Part shown: positions 7,400 to 14,685 of the stretch, in pieces | Numbering within the stretch: position 1 is the first letter of the stretch | How the letters are laid out: the number at the start of each line of letters is the position of its first letter | Assembly: GCA_964389705.1 (NCBI GenBank) | Contig: CAYMEO010000041.1 | Span: 1 to 23,595, forward strand | Reading direction: 5' to 3' | DNA from: PSLL01 sp964389705 | Lineage (GTDB): Bacteria; Desulfobacterota_D; UBA1144; Nemesobacterales; CSP1-2 | DNA: 23,595 nucleotides | Made by a program: the position numbers and the translations under genes | The notes under the pieces: generated by a model | What the model was told of the DNA's origin: nothing | What the model saw: only the letters and a program-made list of their open reading frames with translations | Databases searched by the model: none

Positions 7400-9424
7400 T
7401 TAATTATGTGCCTTTAAAACCTTAACTACCTTTTGAAAGACATCAATTGGACTCAAAACTCCTAACACCTTCCCACTGCCATCAGAAGAGACAACCGGGA
7501 GTATTTCAATCTGCTCACGCATAAGCACTAGCGTAGCATCCACTAAGGATTGATTTTCATTAACTCGGGGTGGATCCTTTCGCATGAAGTCAGACACAGG
7601 GGTCCTGATTGAAATAATTCCACTTAGGGCCTCATACAGTTCAGAGCGCCCGCAATAGCCGCGTAGAATCCCATTTTCGTCAACCACTGGGTATCCCAGT
7701 TTGCCTCTATAGAACCACTCCATGGTTTCCTCAAGAGTAAGGTTGAGCGGGAGGGTCTGAGCGGGCTGAGACATGACCTCTGAGACCCTTGCAATTGAAA
7801 ACCAGGGTTCTTGCCTTACCATCTCCATAAATCTCTGATAGCCACTGCGTGCCAATGCAGATCGGTGGAGTTCCTTTTGTAGTGCTCCTAAAGATTCCGA
7901 GAGTTGAATGAAATCATTGCGACCAATCGTGATTAGATCAAGGGCTGTCTCTGCCCTCACAGAAGCCGTGCGCACACCCTTTCCACCAGGTGACAGAAGC
8001 GCTCCTTCACCGAAATAATCACCGGCTTTGAGGATTGCAATTGGAGGAGAGTTTTCGTCTATGTAAACACCCGCTTTGCCGCTTTCTATTACAAAGAATC
8101 GGTCACCTGAATCACCTTTTCGAATGACAAATTCACCCGCGGCGTAGTGCGCCCGACCTGCCCGTTCAGTGCGCACCATTTTCAACTCCACAATATTGGG
8201 TGGAAAGAAATTCTGCCAAGCCCAATCAATTGCGACCTCGATTTTACGCGCTAATGTAGGGAGTTTTGCCAGATAAATTCCGCGCCAAAAGAACCAGGCG
8301 AGGAATCCAGACATCTTAAAGCCCAGAATCTCAGCTACCCCGTTCTTGTGGCCAATAGAAGCCATCATCCCAAGAGGCTTAAAAGAAAATGCCTTCGTTG
8401 GCTGACCCTTTAGAATACACACAAGGTTATCGGCCAGTTGTTTTGCCTGTCGCGTTACGAATTGCGCCGTTTGTGGGCTCGGTTTTCCATCATAGGCATT
8501 TGGCACCTCTGCACAGTCACCCAAGGCCCACACATTGGTAGAGCCAGATACAAGCATGTCCGGGCCTGTGACAAGACGGCCATGTTTGAGTGATAAACCC
8601 AAACTCTTGATTAAAGGGTTTGTTATGTTTCCCACCGTACAAACAACGGTAGCGGCTTCAATACGTTCGCCAGATTTTAAACAAATCTCAGTCGCTGAGA
8701 TTTCCTGTGCCTCCGTCTTGAGACGCACTTCAATACCACGCCCGCGCAGCTTGGAATAAGCAAACTCTGAGAGAGACGGAGCATTCAGTTCCGGAAGGAT
8801 GCAATCACCTCGATGTAGGAGAATGATGCGCGGTTGCTCACGTTTAAGCTGTGGATAAAAACAACGGATTCTCTCAAGAAGGTCTGCAATCGCCCCAGAG
8901 ATCTCCACTCCGCTGAACCCACCTCCTATAACCACGACAGTAAGCAGCCGCTTTCGCTTAATTGAATCGGTTTCAACAGCGGCTTCTTCCATACGACCTA
9001 TTAGGTCATTCCCTAAAAAAATCGCATCACCGAGTGTCTTTAGTGGATAGGCATGGGCTGCCATGCCTGGCATTATGTCTAGATTGACAACCGAGCCACA
9101 TGCCAAGACCAGATGGTCATATGAAAGGGTTCCTCTCTCCCCACCAGATGCCATATAATGAACGATATTCTTTTCGATTTCGATCTCTGTGACGCGAGCC
9201 GTAAGCCAATTAGTTCGACGCACCATCTGTCGTCCCGGAACCACGATATGCAGTGGGGATATAGAACGACCAACAACTTCCGCCAGCATGGGGGTGAAAA
9301 CGAAGTGGTTTTCACTGCTAATGAGAACGATTTCAATTTCAGAACAGACAGACCGCTCTAAGTGCTGTGCAAGCGTGACCCCTCCAAAACCTCCGCCAAC
9401 TATAATCACCCTTTTCTCTGTCAT
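7400..9424 (-). CDS. Type II NADH dehydrogenase fused to cNMP-binding and paired CBS domains
   Basis: NDH-2 enzymes oxidise NADH and pass electrons through FAD to quinone at the membrane face without pumping. Residues 1-400 carry the FAD site GGGFGG (10-15), the NAD site IGGGFSGVE (166-174) and the distal FAD motif WALGDCAEVP (299-308). A hydrophobic stretch, GFLAWFFWRGIYLAKLP (373-389), matches the NDH-2 membrane-anchoring region. After it, residues about 415-520 form a cyclic-nucleotide-binding barrel with FGEGALLSPGGKGVRTASV, keeping the FGE and R-T of the phosphate-binding cassette. Two CBS repeats follow (about 545-600 and 605-668). The 674-aa fusion implies allosteric control by cyclic nucleotide and adenylate ligands. 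Spot GC is high here (32/60 at 8461-8520) compared with 17/60 at 10501-10560 in the CDF gene, which may mean transfer. The ribosome site is weak. Confidence 0.9.
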   Translation of the reverse strand: MTEKRVIIVGGGFGGVTLAQHLERSVCSEIEIVLISSENHFVFTPMLAEVVGRSISPLHIVVPGRQMVRRTNWLTARVTEIEIEKNIVHYMASGGERGTLSYDHLVLACGSVVNLDIMPGMAAHAYPLKTLGDAIFLGNDLIGRMEEAAVETDSIKRKRLLTVVVIGGGFSGVEISGAIADLLERIRCFYPQLKREQPRIILLHRGDCILPELNAPSLSEFAYSKLRGRGIEVRLKTEAQEISATEICLKSGERIEAATVVCTVGNITNPLIKSLGLSLKHGRLVTGPDMLVSGSTNVWALGDCAEVPNAYDGKPSPQTAQFVTRQAKQLADNLVCILKGQPTKAFSFKPLGMMASIGHKNGVAEILGFKMSGFLAWFFWRGIYLAKLPTLARKIEVAIDWAWQNFFPPNIVELKMVRTERAGRAHYAAGEFVIRKGDSGDRFFVIESGKAGVYIDENSPPIAILKAGDYFGEGALLSPGGKGVRTASVRAETALDLITIGRNDFIQLSESLGALQKELHRSALARSGYQRFMEMVRQEPWFSIARVSEVMSQPAQTLPLNLTLEETMEWFYRGKLGYPVVDENGILRGYCGRSELYEALSGIISIRTPVSDFMRKDPPRVNENQSLVDATLVLMREQIEILPVVSSDGSGKVLGVLSPIDVFQKVVKVLKAHN

Positions 9425-9655
9425 AGTTGCACCGAGTAAAGACTCTCCGTGGCTCTGACACAGGACACCTAAAGACTAAATGCTTAATGTTATGATACTC
9501 AATTGCTCTGTTGCAACCATCTCCATTTACTTATTTACAGAAGAAGAGAACAGAAATAAAGAAACTGTTTTCTCTATTTCCTTCCGCCTCTTACAATCAC
9601 ACCTACAGATTGGCTACTAATGAAAGAAAGAAGATAGACAGATGCAGTCCTAAAT

Positions 9656-9769
9656 GGCTTTGTTGCATAATTCACTGTAAGCGGCTGATACTATTGTATT
9701 TTTCAATTTCGAACAAAATATGTAACTTATTGAAGTTATTGCAGATTTGGGCATTTATGCAACAACGCC
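9656..9769 (-). mobile_element. 114-bp MITE, copy 2, inverted and base-identical to copy 1
   Basis: Read as reverse complement this is base-for-base the same as 2787-2900. It is flanked by GTCCTAAAT (9647-9655) and GTCTTAAAT (9770-9778), a 9-bp target duplication with one C/T difference. It lies between the NDH-2 gene and the ArsR-like remnant. No transposase in the window could mobilise it, so an autonomous IS5-family relative should exist elsewhere. Confidence 0.85.
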
Positions 9770-9799
9770 GTCTTAAATTATAACCAAAATAGTAACATA

Positions 9800-9877
9800 G
9801 ATGAAAATGCCCAGCCAGCCTCAGCTCTCTTTGGTGTTCTTTCAAATCCAATGCGTCTACAAATCATAATACCATAA
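9800..9877 (+). pseudogene. Truncated ArsR-family regulator remnant
   Basis: The frame from 9800 reads DENAQPASALFGVLSNPMRL followed by QIIIP and a stop at 9875-9877. This matches the start of ArsR-type winged-helix regulators, where ALFxALSxPxRLxIL begins the domain. The rest of the domain is absent, and no in-frame ATG or ribosome site lies upstream. The MITE ends 30 bases before it. It was probably a metal-responsive regulator of the adjacent transporter genes. The call rests on about 17 residues only. Confidence 0.45.
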
Positions 9878-9887
9878 ATTACCTTCT

Positions 9888-10148
9888 TCATATTTGTGTT
9901 TCTATGCCTATTATTCCTTTCTCCATTTTTAGAAGCTTTTCCATAAATTTCTCAAGATTCTTTTCTGCCGTTTCATGATCATAATAGATTGCCAAGATGG
10001 CAGGATAGAGTGGTTCTGGGAGGTATGCGATTATCTCAGAGACTACGGTTCTTTTTCCTTCCATCTCCATGCTCTGCTCCTCCAGAGCAAAGCCCACTAT
10101 ATGACTCAAAGACATGAATCTCCCACTTCTCGTCTTTACGTATATCAT
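9888..10148 (-). CDS. Small hypothetical protein downstream of CDF transporter
   Basis: This 86-aa cytoplasmic protein has no signal peptide or membrane helix and no Cys. A beta-type N-terminus (MIYVKTRSGRFMSLSHIVGFALEE) is followed by a hydrophobic middle (EIIAYLPEPLYPAILAIYYD) and a Lys/Glu-rich helix (residues 59-78). I do not recognise the family. The ATG lies only 4 bases beyond the CDF stop, and its GAGGA ribosome site overlaps the last CDF codons. The two are therefore almost certainly cotranscribed and translationally coupled, and a role with the transporter is the simplest inference. Confidence 0.6.
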   Translation of the reverse strand: MIYVKTRSGRFMSLSHIVGFALEEQSMEMEGKRTVVSEIIAYLPEPLYPAILAIYYDHETAEKNLEKFMEKLLKMEKGIIGIETQI

Positions 10149-10152
10149 CTAA

Positions 10153-11013
10153 TTAATCCTCCTCATAAACCTCGACAAAAACATCATAGAGTCTAAATTT
10201 TTCTTGCAATAGTTCTTTAAGGCTTTTTATCTTTTCTCTATCATACACCTTACCCTCCGTTCTTATTTTTACAGTCATAATCGTTTTCTCCGGAACCAGT
10301 GCCCATATATGCAGGTCCTTAACCTTCTTTGCATGATCAAAGTTCTCGTATATAAACCTTTCCACCTTCTCTATATCAATCCCTGAAGGAATACCTTCCA
10401 TCAGTATATTTATGCTATCTCTCATTAAGAAGTACGTAGGATATGCTACCAAGAGAACTATAACTATACTCGCAATTGCATCTACTACATAAAGACCTGT
10501 AAACTTTATAATCATGGTTGATACTATTACACCAACAGAACTTAATGCATCATTTAGAACAATTAAAAATGCGCCCCTTAAACTTATATCCTTCGACAGT
10601 TGATAAAGCCTAAAGGCTCCATAGACATTTACAAGTAATCCAACTACTGAAACTATAAAAACCCTATCCGTATCCAATGGTTCGGGATTAGAGATCCTCC
10701 TGTATGCATTGGTCAGTACATAAAACAAAAGAAATCCAACGAGGATTCCATTGGAGAGACTAGATAGGACCTTAACCCTTTCATATCCAAATGTCTTATT
10801 TTTATCCGGTGGTCTCCGACTTAGCCTTTTTGCATAGATTGCACTGAGTTGACCTACCAAATCAATTGCCATAAATGCCGAATCGGTAACCAAAGCAAGG
10901 CTATTATAGTATAGACCACCTATCAACTCGATGAGAAAATAAATCGAGGTCAAAATGAAAACAAAGCCTGAGCTGCTTGTATCAAACCCGATTGAGGAGT
11001 GGTCTTTAGCCAT
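10153..11013 (-). CDS. Cation diffusion facilitator (CDF) transporter with altered metal site
   Basis: CDF proteins are proton-driven divalent-metal exporters. This 286-aa protein has six hydrophobic segments (about 17-35, 39-60, 86-104, 117-137, 148-170, 175-195) and a cytosolic ferredoxin-like domain (about 210-283, with DLHIWALVPEK). The fold is clear, but the transport site is not canonical. TM2 reads D44-S-A-F47-M-A-I-D51 where zinc CDFs have DAxHMLxD. TM5 reads I151-V-L-N-D155 where they have HVLGD. Two of four ligands are therefore lost. Magnetosome CDF MamM has Tyr at the TM2 position, so an aromatic there is not unprecedented. The ATG sits in the arm of a palindromic repeat with no Shine-Dalgarno site, so translation is probably weak or controlled. 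The specificity is unknown. Confidence 0.85.
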   Translation of the reverse strand: MAKDHSSIGFDTSSSGFVFILTSIYFLIELIGGLYYNSLALVTDSAFMAIDLVGQLSAIYAKRLSRRPPDKNKTFGYERVKVLSSLSNGILVGFLLFYVLTNAYRRISNPEPLDTDRVFIVSVVGLLVNVYGAFRLYQLSKDISLRGAFLIVLNDALSSVGVIVSTMIIKFTGLYVVDAIASIVIVLLVAYPTYFLMRDSINILMEGIPSGIDIEKVERFIYENFDHAKKVKDLHIWALVPEKTIMTVKIRTEGKVYDREKIKSLKELLQEKFRLYDVFVEVYEED

Positions 11014-11065
11014 GCCGAACGAAGCGAAGAATTAGAATGAAATGCTTCGCTTCGTTCAGAATGAC
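11012..11065. repeat. REP-like palindrome overlapping the CDF start
   Basis: A perfect 13-bp inverted repeat (GAACGAAGCGAAG at 11017-11029 and its complement at 11045-11057) surrounds a 15-base loop. Looser arm extension on both sides gives GTCATTCTGAACGAAGCG-type ends, a sequence style often dispersed through bacterial genomes. On the minus strand the hairpin ends 3 bases before the CDF ATG, which itself lies in the degenerated arm. Confidence 0.75.
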
Positions 11066-11132
11066 ACTTACGTACCACCGACAGCCGAATTTGATATTAT
11101 CTGTTACCCTCTAAGAAACATAGCTACGACCA

Positions 11133-11507
11133 TTAACCATCGCTGCTCGTATCTTGTTCCGTGCTCTCAAAATGTGATTTCTGAGCTTTCCTTCTTGACT
11201 TAGTAGTGGTTTTTGACTCCTCTGTTTCTTTCTCCTCTTTTAGTGCCCTTCTAGCACCTTGCATTGCCCCAAGTGCTGCGAATTGGACGACTTTTAATGC
11301 CTTTTCAACAACCTCTGAAGCCGATTTTACAACCTCCGAAGCCGTGTCACCTATCCTCTTCGCAGTTTCTGCGGAAACCTTTGTCAAACCCATTGTCTTT
11401 GTCATACCAAGCTTGGCCCTTAAGTCGGCAAGGGTTCTTTTCATTTCCTCAAGGTCTTGTTGTAATTTTTTTTCGTCATCCGATTCACCTCTTCTCTTTT
11501 TAGCCAT
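11133..11507 (-). CDS. Small amphipathic-helix/coiled-coil protein of the metal cluster
   Basis: This 124-aa protein is highly charged, with no Cys and no classic membrane helix. Residues 10-37 form a predicted coiled coil (DDEKKLQQDLEEMKRTLADL). Residues about 42-88 form a long Ala/Val/Thr-rich amphipathic helix, and the tail is Lys/Ser/Thr-rich and disordered. The pattern resembles membrane-surface or granule-coating proteins (phasin-like in general style), but I do not recognise a family. A strong GGAGGTGAT site lies before ATG 11507, and the gene begins 29 bases after the ATPase stop, so it is in the same operon. A role in organising a membrane or granule is inference. Confidence 0.75.
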   Translation of the reverse strand: MAKKRRGESDDEKKLQQDLEEMKRTLADLRAKLGMTKTMGLTKVSAETAKRIGDTASEVVKSASEVVEKALKVVQFAALGAMQGARRALKEEKETEESKTTTKSRRKAQKSHFESTEQDTSSDG

Positions 11508-11536
11508 TAAATATCACCTCCACAGCCTATTTATAT

Positions 11537-13675
11537 TCATAAATCCCTTTTTATACGCCCATCGGCATTATTCCAAAGCGGTTCTATAGCGTTTATACCC
11601 ATGAAAACCGTCGTTCCATTATTAATAATCGTGGCGACAACGGGAGAAAATAACCCAGTGATTGCTCCAATCATTCCAACTGTGTTCGCTATGGTATTGA
11701 TCCTGTAGTTCTGCTCCATCTTTCCAATAGCCATATCGGATATCCTTATTGCCTCTATAAGGTGGCGTAAATCATTACCTATAACGACATCGGCAACCTC
11801 AATCGCAATATCCGCTCCGCTGTTTATAGATATACCTATATCCGCAACAGACAGTCCAGGAGAGTCATTGACTCCGTCACCCAAGAATGCCACGGTTCTC
11901 CCTTGTTTCTTTAGGGATTTTATTATCCTTGCCTTTTCATCGGGAAATGCCCTTGCGTAGTAGTTCTTTATATTGAGCTTCTTAGCCACAACCTCTGCAG
12001 CACCCTCATTGTCTCCGGTACACAAAATGACTTCTCTCCCCAGATTATGGAGAATCTCCACAACCCTTTTGGATTCTGTCCGAAGCGGATCCGCAAATCC
12101 TATCAATGCAACTATGACATCACCCTCTACGAGATACAAAACGGATTCTCCTCTTTCGTGTAGTTTATCAACGTCCTCTTTAACCCTCTTAGGAATCCTT
12201 ATGTTTTGCTTTTCCATGAATTTGGTGCTGCCTATTAGGGATTTAGTCCCATTTATATAAGCCTCAACCCCAAGACCCATGTGGTACTTTGATTCTCTTC
12301 TCGGGAGGATTTCCAAATTACGTTCAATAGCCTTCTGGACTATGGATTTGGCCACAGGATGTGTAAGCCTCTGTTCAAGCGATGCGGCGCGTTTTAAAGC
12401 CTCTTCTTCAGATAACTCATAAGGGATTATCTCTGTTATCTCCGGATAACCAGCAGTGAGTGTGCCAGTTTTATCAAATACTATAGTGTCAACTTTGTGT
12501 AGGATCTCGATATGCCTTCCGCTTTTAAAGAGTATCCCCCTTTTCGCCGCAAGCGCCATGTGTGACATCACCGCCGTAGGGGTTGATACATGAATCCCAG
12601 TATGGTAGTCAAAGGTCAGAGTGGATACAGTTCTGCTTAAATTCCTTGTTGCAGCATAAATACAGCCTGCGGTTAAAAACGTGGGGATTACAAATTTGTT
12701 TGCAAGCTCCTCTGCCCTCTTCTGAGTCTCTATTGGATCCCTAACGCTCTCTTGTATTATTTGCACTATCTTTGCAAGGGCAGTCTCGTCTCCTACCTTC
12801 TCCGTAACTATGTAGAGTTTCCCATCTTCTATAAATGTCCCGGCATAAACCCTATCGCCTTGCTTCTTATGAACAGGATTTGATTCACCCGTAAGAGATG
12901 CCTGATTTACCAAAGCCTCCCCCTCGATAACCAGCCCGTCAACTGTGATCTTCTCCCCAGTATAGGCGACTATTTTATCTCCTGCCTTTATGTCGGCTAC
13001 AGAGACCTTGACAGCGTTGCCATCTTCGGTAATGAGCCAAGCCGTCTCGCCTCTATAATTGAGTAACTTCTCTATCTCCTTACGGGCTGCCCCGTGTGTT
13101 TTTTCCTCTATCAAATCTCCCAAGGACAAAAGCCATATCATAAGCATAGAAGAGAAAGGGCTTCTCAGCAGTGTTGATAGGGCTATTGCAGATGAATCCA
13201 GAAGATGAACATCTATTTTTCTATTTTTTATCGAGTTAATCGCCTTTTTGAATATGGGAATAGCTAAGCCCAATGTTAAAAACGTAAAGAAATCAAAAGG
13301 CATAGAAGACCTGAGGAGAAAAGGCACAAACCCAAGTGTGTTTAAAACAAGCCATCTCCTGGCACCACCCTTTTCGCCCTCTTTTTCTTCCGGTTTTTTA
13401 ACAACGCTCTTCTCCGCCTCTGACAATGCCGTTGCTATAAGCTGAGGTGTGGCGGTATCTAAGATGTTGAAAAATTCACCCGGGTTAAACTCATTAGGCT
13501 CATACTCAATGGTCAGGTTTCCGGTCTTCTTACTGATCTTAACCTTTGATATGCCCTTTCTTTGCCTAATAAAATGGCCTACAGCATCTTCAGAGACGGG
13601 GATGTATTTGAAGAACTCGCTTTTTATCTGAAACCTCCCCGGCAGCAGACTCTTTACAACATATGGAATAGCCAT
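11537..13675 (-). CDS. P1B-type metal ATPase, HMA_2/P1B-6-like, without CPC motif
   Basis: This 712-aa transporter has an N-terminal HMA_2-type domain (residues 1-75, PGRFQIKS, no CxxC), a linker and paired membrane helices (about 108-142 and 158-186). The actuator has TGES (262-265). Phosphorylation and nucleotide domains have DKTGT (Asp401), HP (439-440), TGDN (553-556) and GDGVND (599-604). All catalytic motifs are intact. The membrane metal motif is not: in place of CPC it reads D356-Y357-H358-T359-G360 before STPTAV. Relatives I recall from the class near P1B-6 have YSCA there. The only Cys are 338 and 552. The family is found with HMA_2 and DUF5132 proteins, as here, and FezB of ferrosomes is a P1B-6 ATPase. 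The ribosome site before ATG 13675 is weak (GAGAGA). The substrate is unknown; iron is the best guess. Confidence 0.9.
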   Translation of the reverse strand: MAIPYVVKSLLPGRFQIKSEFFKYIPVSEDAVGHFIRQRKGISKVKISKKTGNLTIEYEPNEFNPGEFFNILDTATPQLIATALSEAEKSVVKKPEEKEGEKGGARRWLVLNTLGFVPFLLRSSMPFDFFTFLTLGLAIPIFKKAINSIKNRKIDVHLLDSSAIALSTLLRSPFSSMLMIWLLSLGDLIEEKTHGAARKEIEKLLNYRGETAWLITEDGNAVKVSVADIKAGDKIVAYTGEKITVDGLVIEGEALVNQASLTGESNPVHKKQGDRVYAGTFIEDGKLYIVTEKVGDETALAKIVQIIQESVRDPIETQKRAEELANKFVIPTFLTAGCIYAATRNLSRTVSTLTFDYHTGIHVSTPTAVMSHMALAAKRGILFKSGRHIEILHKVDTIVFDKTGTLTAGYPEITEIIPYELSEEEALKRAASLEQRLTHPVAKSIVQKAIERNLEILPRRESKYHMGLGVEAYINGTKSLIGSTKFMEKQNIRIPKRVKEDVDKLHERGESVLYLVEGDVIVALIGFADPLRTESKRVVEILHNLGREVILCTGDNEGAAEVVAKKLNIKNYYARAFPDEKARIIKSLKKQGRTVAFLGDGVNDSPGLSVADIGISINSGADIAIEVADVVIGNDLRHLIEAIRISDMAIGKMEQNYRINTIANTVGMIGAITGLFSPVVATIINNGTTVFMGINAIEPLWNNADGRIKRDL

Positions 13676-13719
13676 TTTCTGTCTCTCTCGATTCTTCTAT
13701 CTTAGATTCCCAAGATGGG

Positions 13720-13932
13720 CTAATTTTTCTTTGCCTTTTCTCCGCCAGTTTCGGCAATGGCCAACTTTCGCATCTCTAAGGTCTTGACCGCCGCCTCTAT
13801 TTCCCTCAGCGTATTCTCCAATTTTCTCTGTTCTTCCACCTTGTTGACCACATATAAACCAACCAGCCCGGCCCCAATACCCAAAGCGAAATAAAATGGA
13901 TTTGATGTAAATATTTTTACTAACATATTCAT
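13720..13932 (-). CDS. 70-aa membrane-anchored coiled-coil protein
   Basis: One transmembrane helix (about 12-30, FYFALGIGAGLVGLYVV, with small-residue packing) is followed by a charged helix likely to form a coiled coil (32-60, VEEQRKLENTLREIEAAVKTLEMRK) and a Lys-rich end. GGGAGG, 7 bases before ATG 13932, supports the start. The gene lies between the DUF5132-like gene and the ATPase gene in the same direction, with a 12-base gap on the upstream side. I do not recognise a family. It could be an assembly factor or an ATPase-associated subunit. Confidence 0.75.
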   Translation of the reverse strand: MNMLVKIFTSNPFYFALGIGAGLVGLYVVNKVEEQRKLENTLREIEAAVKTLEMRKLAIAETGGEKAKKN

Positions 13933-13944
13933 ACTGTTTCCTCC

Positions 13945-14262
13945 CTATAGTGTAGCTCTTATTTTTTGTAAGACCTCTTGCTGCCTTTGCAGAATCTCAA
14001 GCTTTCTCTCCACCTCAAGCTTGTACTGGTGTTTTGCCTCTGCTGCAACATCCTCCCAGAACTCCTTACCCTCTGCCAAAGAGGAGCTTAACCACTGTTT
14101 GAAAGATATAAACTCCTTCGTAGCTCCAACCAAATATGGTCTGCTTGGTTTCATCATCTTAGCTAGCAACACAATACCTATTACAGTTCCTATCCCTCCA
14201 AAGAAATAGTTGGGGAAAATATACTCCGCGATTGTCTCACCAATCTCCTCTACAAATGGCAT
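13945..14262 (-). CDS. DUF5132-like membrane/coiled-coil protein
   Basis: From ATG 14262 the protein is 105 aa. An N-terminal amphipathic part leads to one membrane helix (about 18-36, NYFFGGIGTVIGIVLLAKM), then VGATKEFISFKQW, then EFWEDVAAEAKHQY and a long charged helix to the end. A membrane helix followed by (E)xxEDxxAEAK is what I recall of DUF5132, a small family encoded beside heavy-metal P-type ATPases. A TTG at 14295 would give 116 aa, but AAGGAGG sits 8 bases before ATG 14262, so I choose that start. There is no metal-binding Cys/His cluster. The genomic position next to HMA_2 and ATPase genes agrees with the family. Confidence 0.75.
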   Translation of the reverse strand: MPFVEEIGETIAEYIFPNYFFGGIGTVIGIVLLAKMMKPSRPYLVGATKEFISFKQWLSSSLAEGKEFWEDVAAEAKHQYKLEVERKLEILQRQQEVLQKIRATL

Positions 14263-14287
14263 GTTTTGCGCCTCCTTTTCATTTGAA

Positions 14288-14662
14288 TTAACCAAATCTG
14301 GCCTTTATATACCTATTTACTATCATTGAGCTTATAGAAAATTGTAAAAATCCCACTTTAATTCCTAGGACCGTCATAAGCCATAATGCCTTTGTCAATG
14401 GACTCTTTAAGATCGGTGTAACATAAGAGGAAATGTCATCCTTTGATAATCCTTGTTCGGGCTCTTTGGATACGATATTTTTCATTATATAATCAAACGG
14501 CGAGTTAGGCTCGTATTTGACTAAAACAGTTAATGTCGCGTCATCGTGTTCTAGGCTTTTTAGTCCAGGGATATTCTTTGTATTTTCTAAAAAAAGGTTC
14601 TTTTCATATAAATTGGGAAACTTCAGTCTCGTTCTTCCTTCTATATGAGATATTGGATACAC
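14288..14662 (-). CDS. HMA_2-type domain protein with C-terminal membrane segment
   Basis: Residues 1-60 have the GRTRLKFP start and the beta-alpha-beta spacing (IPGLKSLEHDDATLTVLVKYEPNSP) of HMA_2 domains, which resemble copper-chaperone folds but lack CxxC. The same signature opens the ATPase downstream. A linker with KEPEQG leads to a hydrophobic C-terminal region (about 88-113, probably one helix, possibly two short ones). The start is GTG 14662: a stop codon lies in frame just upstream, and GGAGG is 8 bases before it. The 124 aa contain no Cys, so direct soft-metal binding is unlikely. It probably interacts with the ATPase or the membrane; FezC-like by position and domain is speculation. 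Confidence 0.8.
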   Translation of the reverse strand: MYPISHIEGRTRLKFPNLYEKNLFLENTKNIPGLKSLEHDDATLTVLVKYEPNSPFDYIMKNIVSKEPEQGLSKDDISSYVTPILKSPLTKALWLMTVLGIKVGFLQFSISSMIVNRYIKARFG

Positions 14663-14685
14663 CCATTATACCTCCATTAGATTCT

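Larger units (their letters stand above)
9425..9887. other. 463-bp stretch without an intact gene
   Basis: It holds the upstream region of the NDH-2 gene (9425-9655, AT-rich, no clear promoter or RNA), the second MITE (9656-9769) and an ArsR-like remnant (about 9800-9877). No tRNA or other RNA gene is visible. The open frames here run through the MITE and have no ribosome site. Confidence 0.6.

Noticed and set aside
2787..9769. Composite transposon bounded by the two MITEs
   Set aside because: Each copy has its own target duplication and the outer flanks do not match, so the copies inserted independently; the genes between are ordinary housekeeping types.
9511..9783. Plus-strand 90-codon open frame
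   Set aside because: It runs through the MITE, has no ribosome site, and its peptide is of low-complexity, shadow-like composition.
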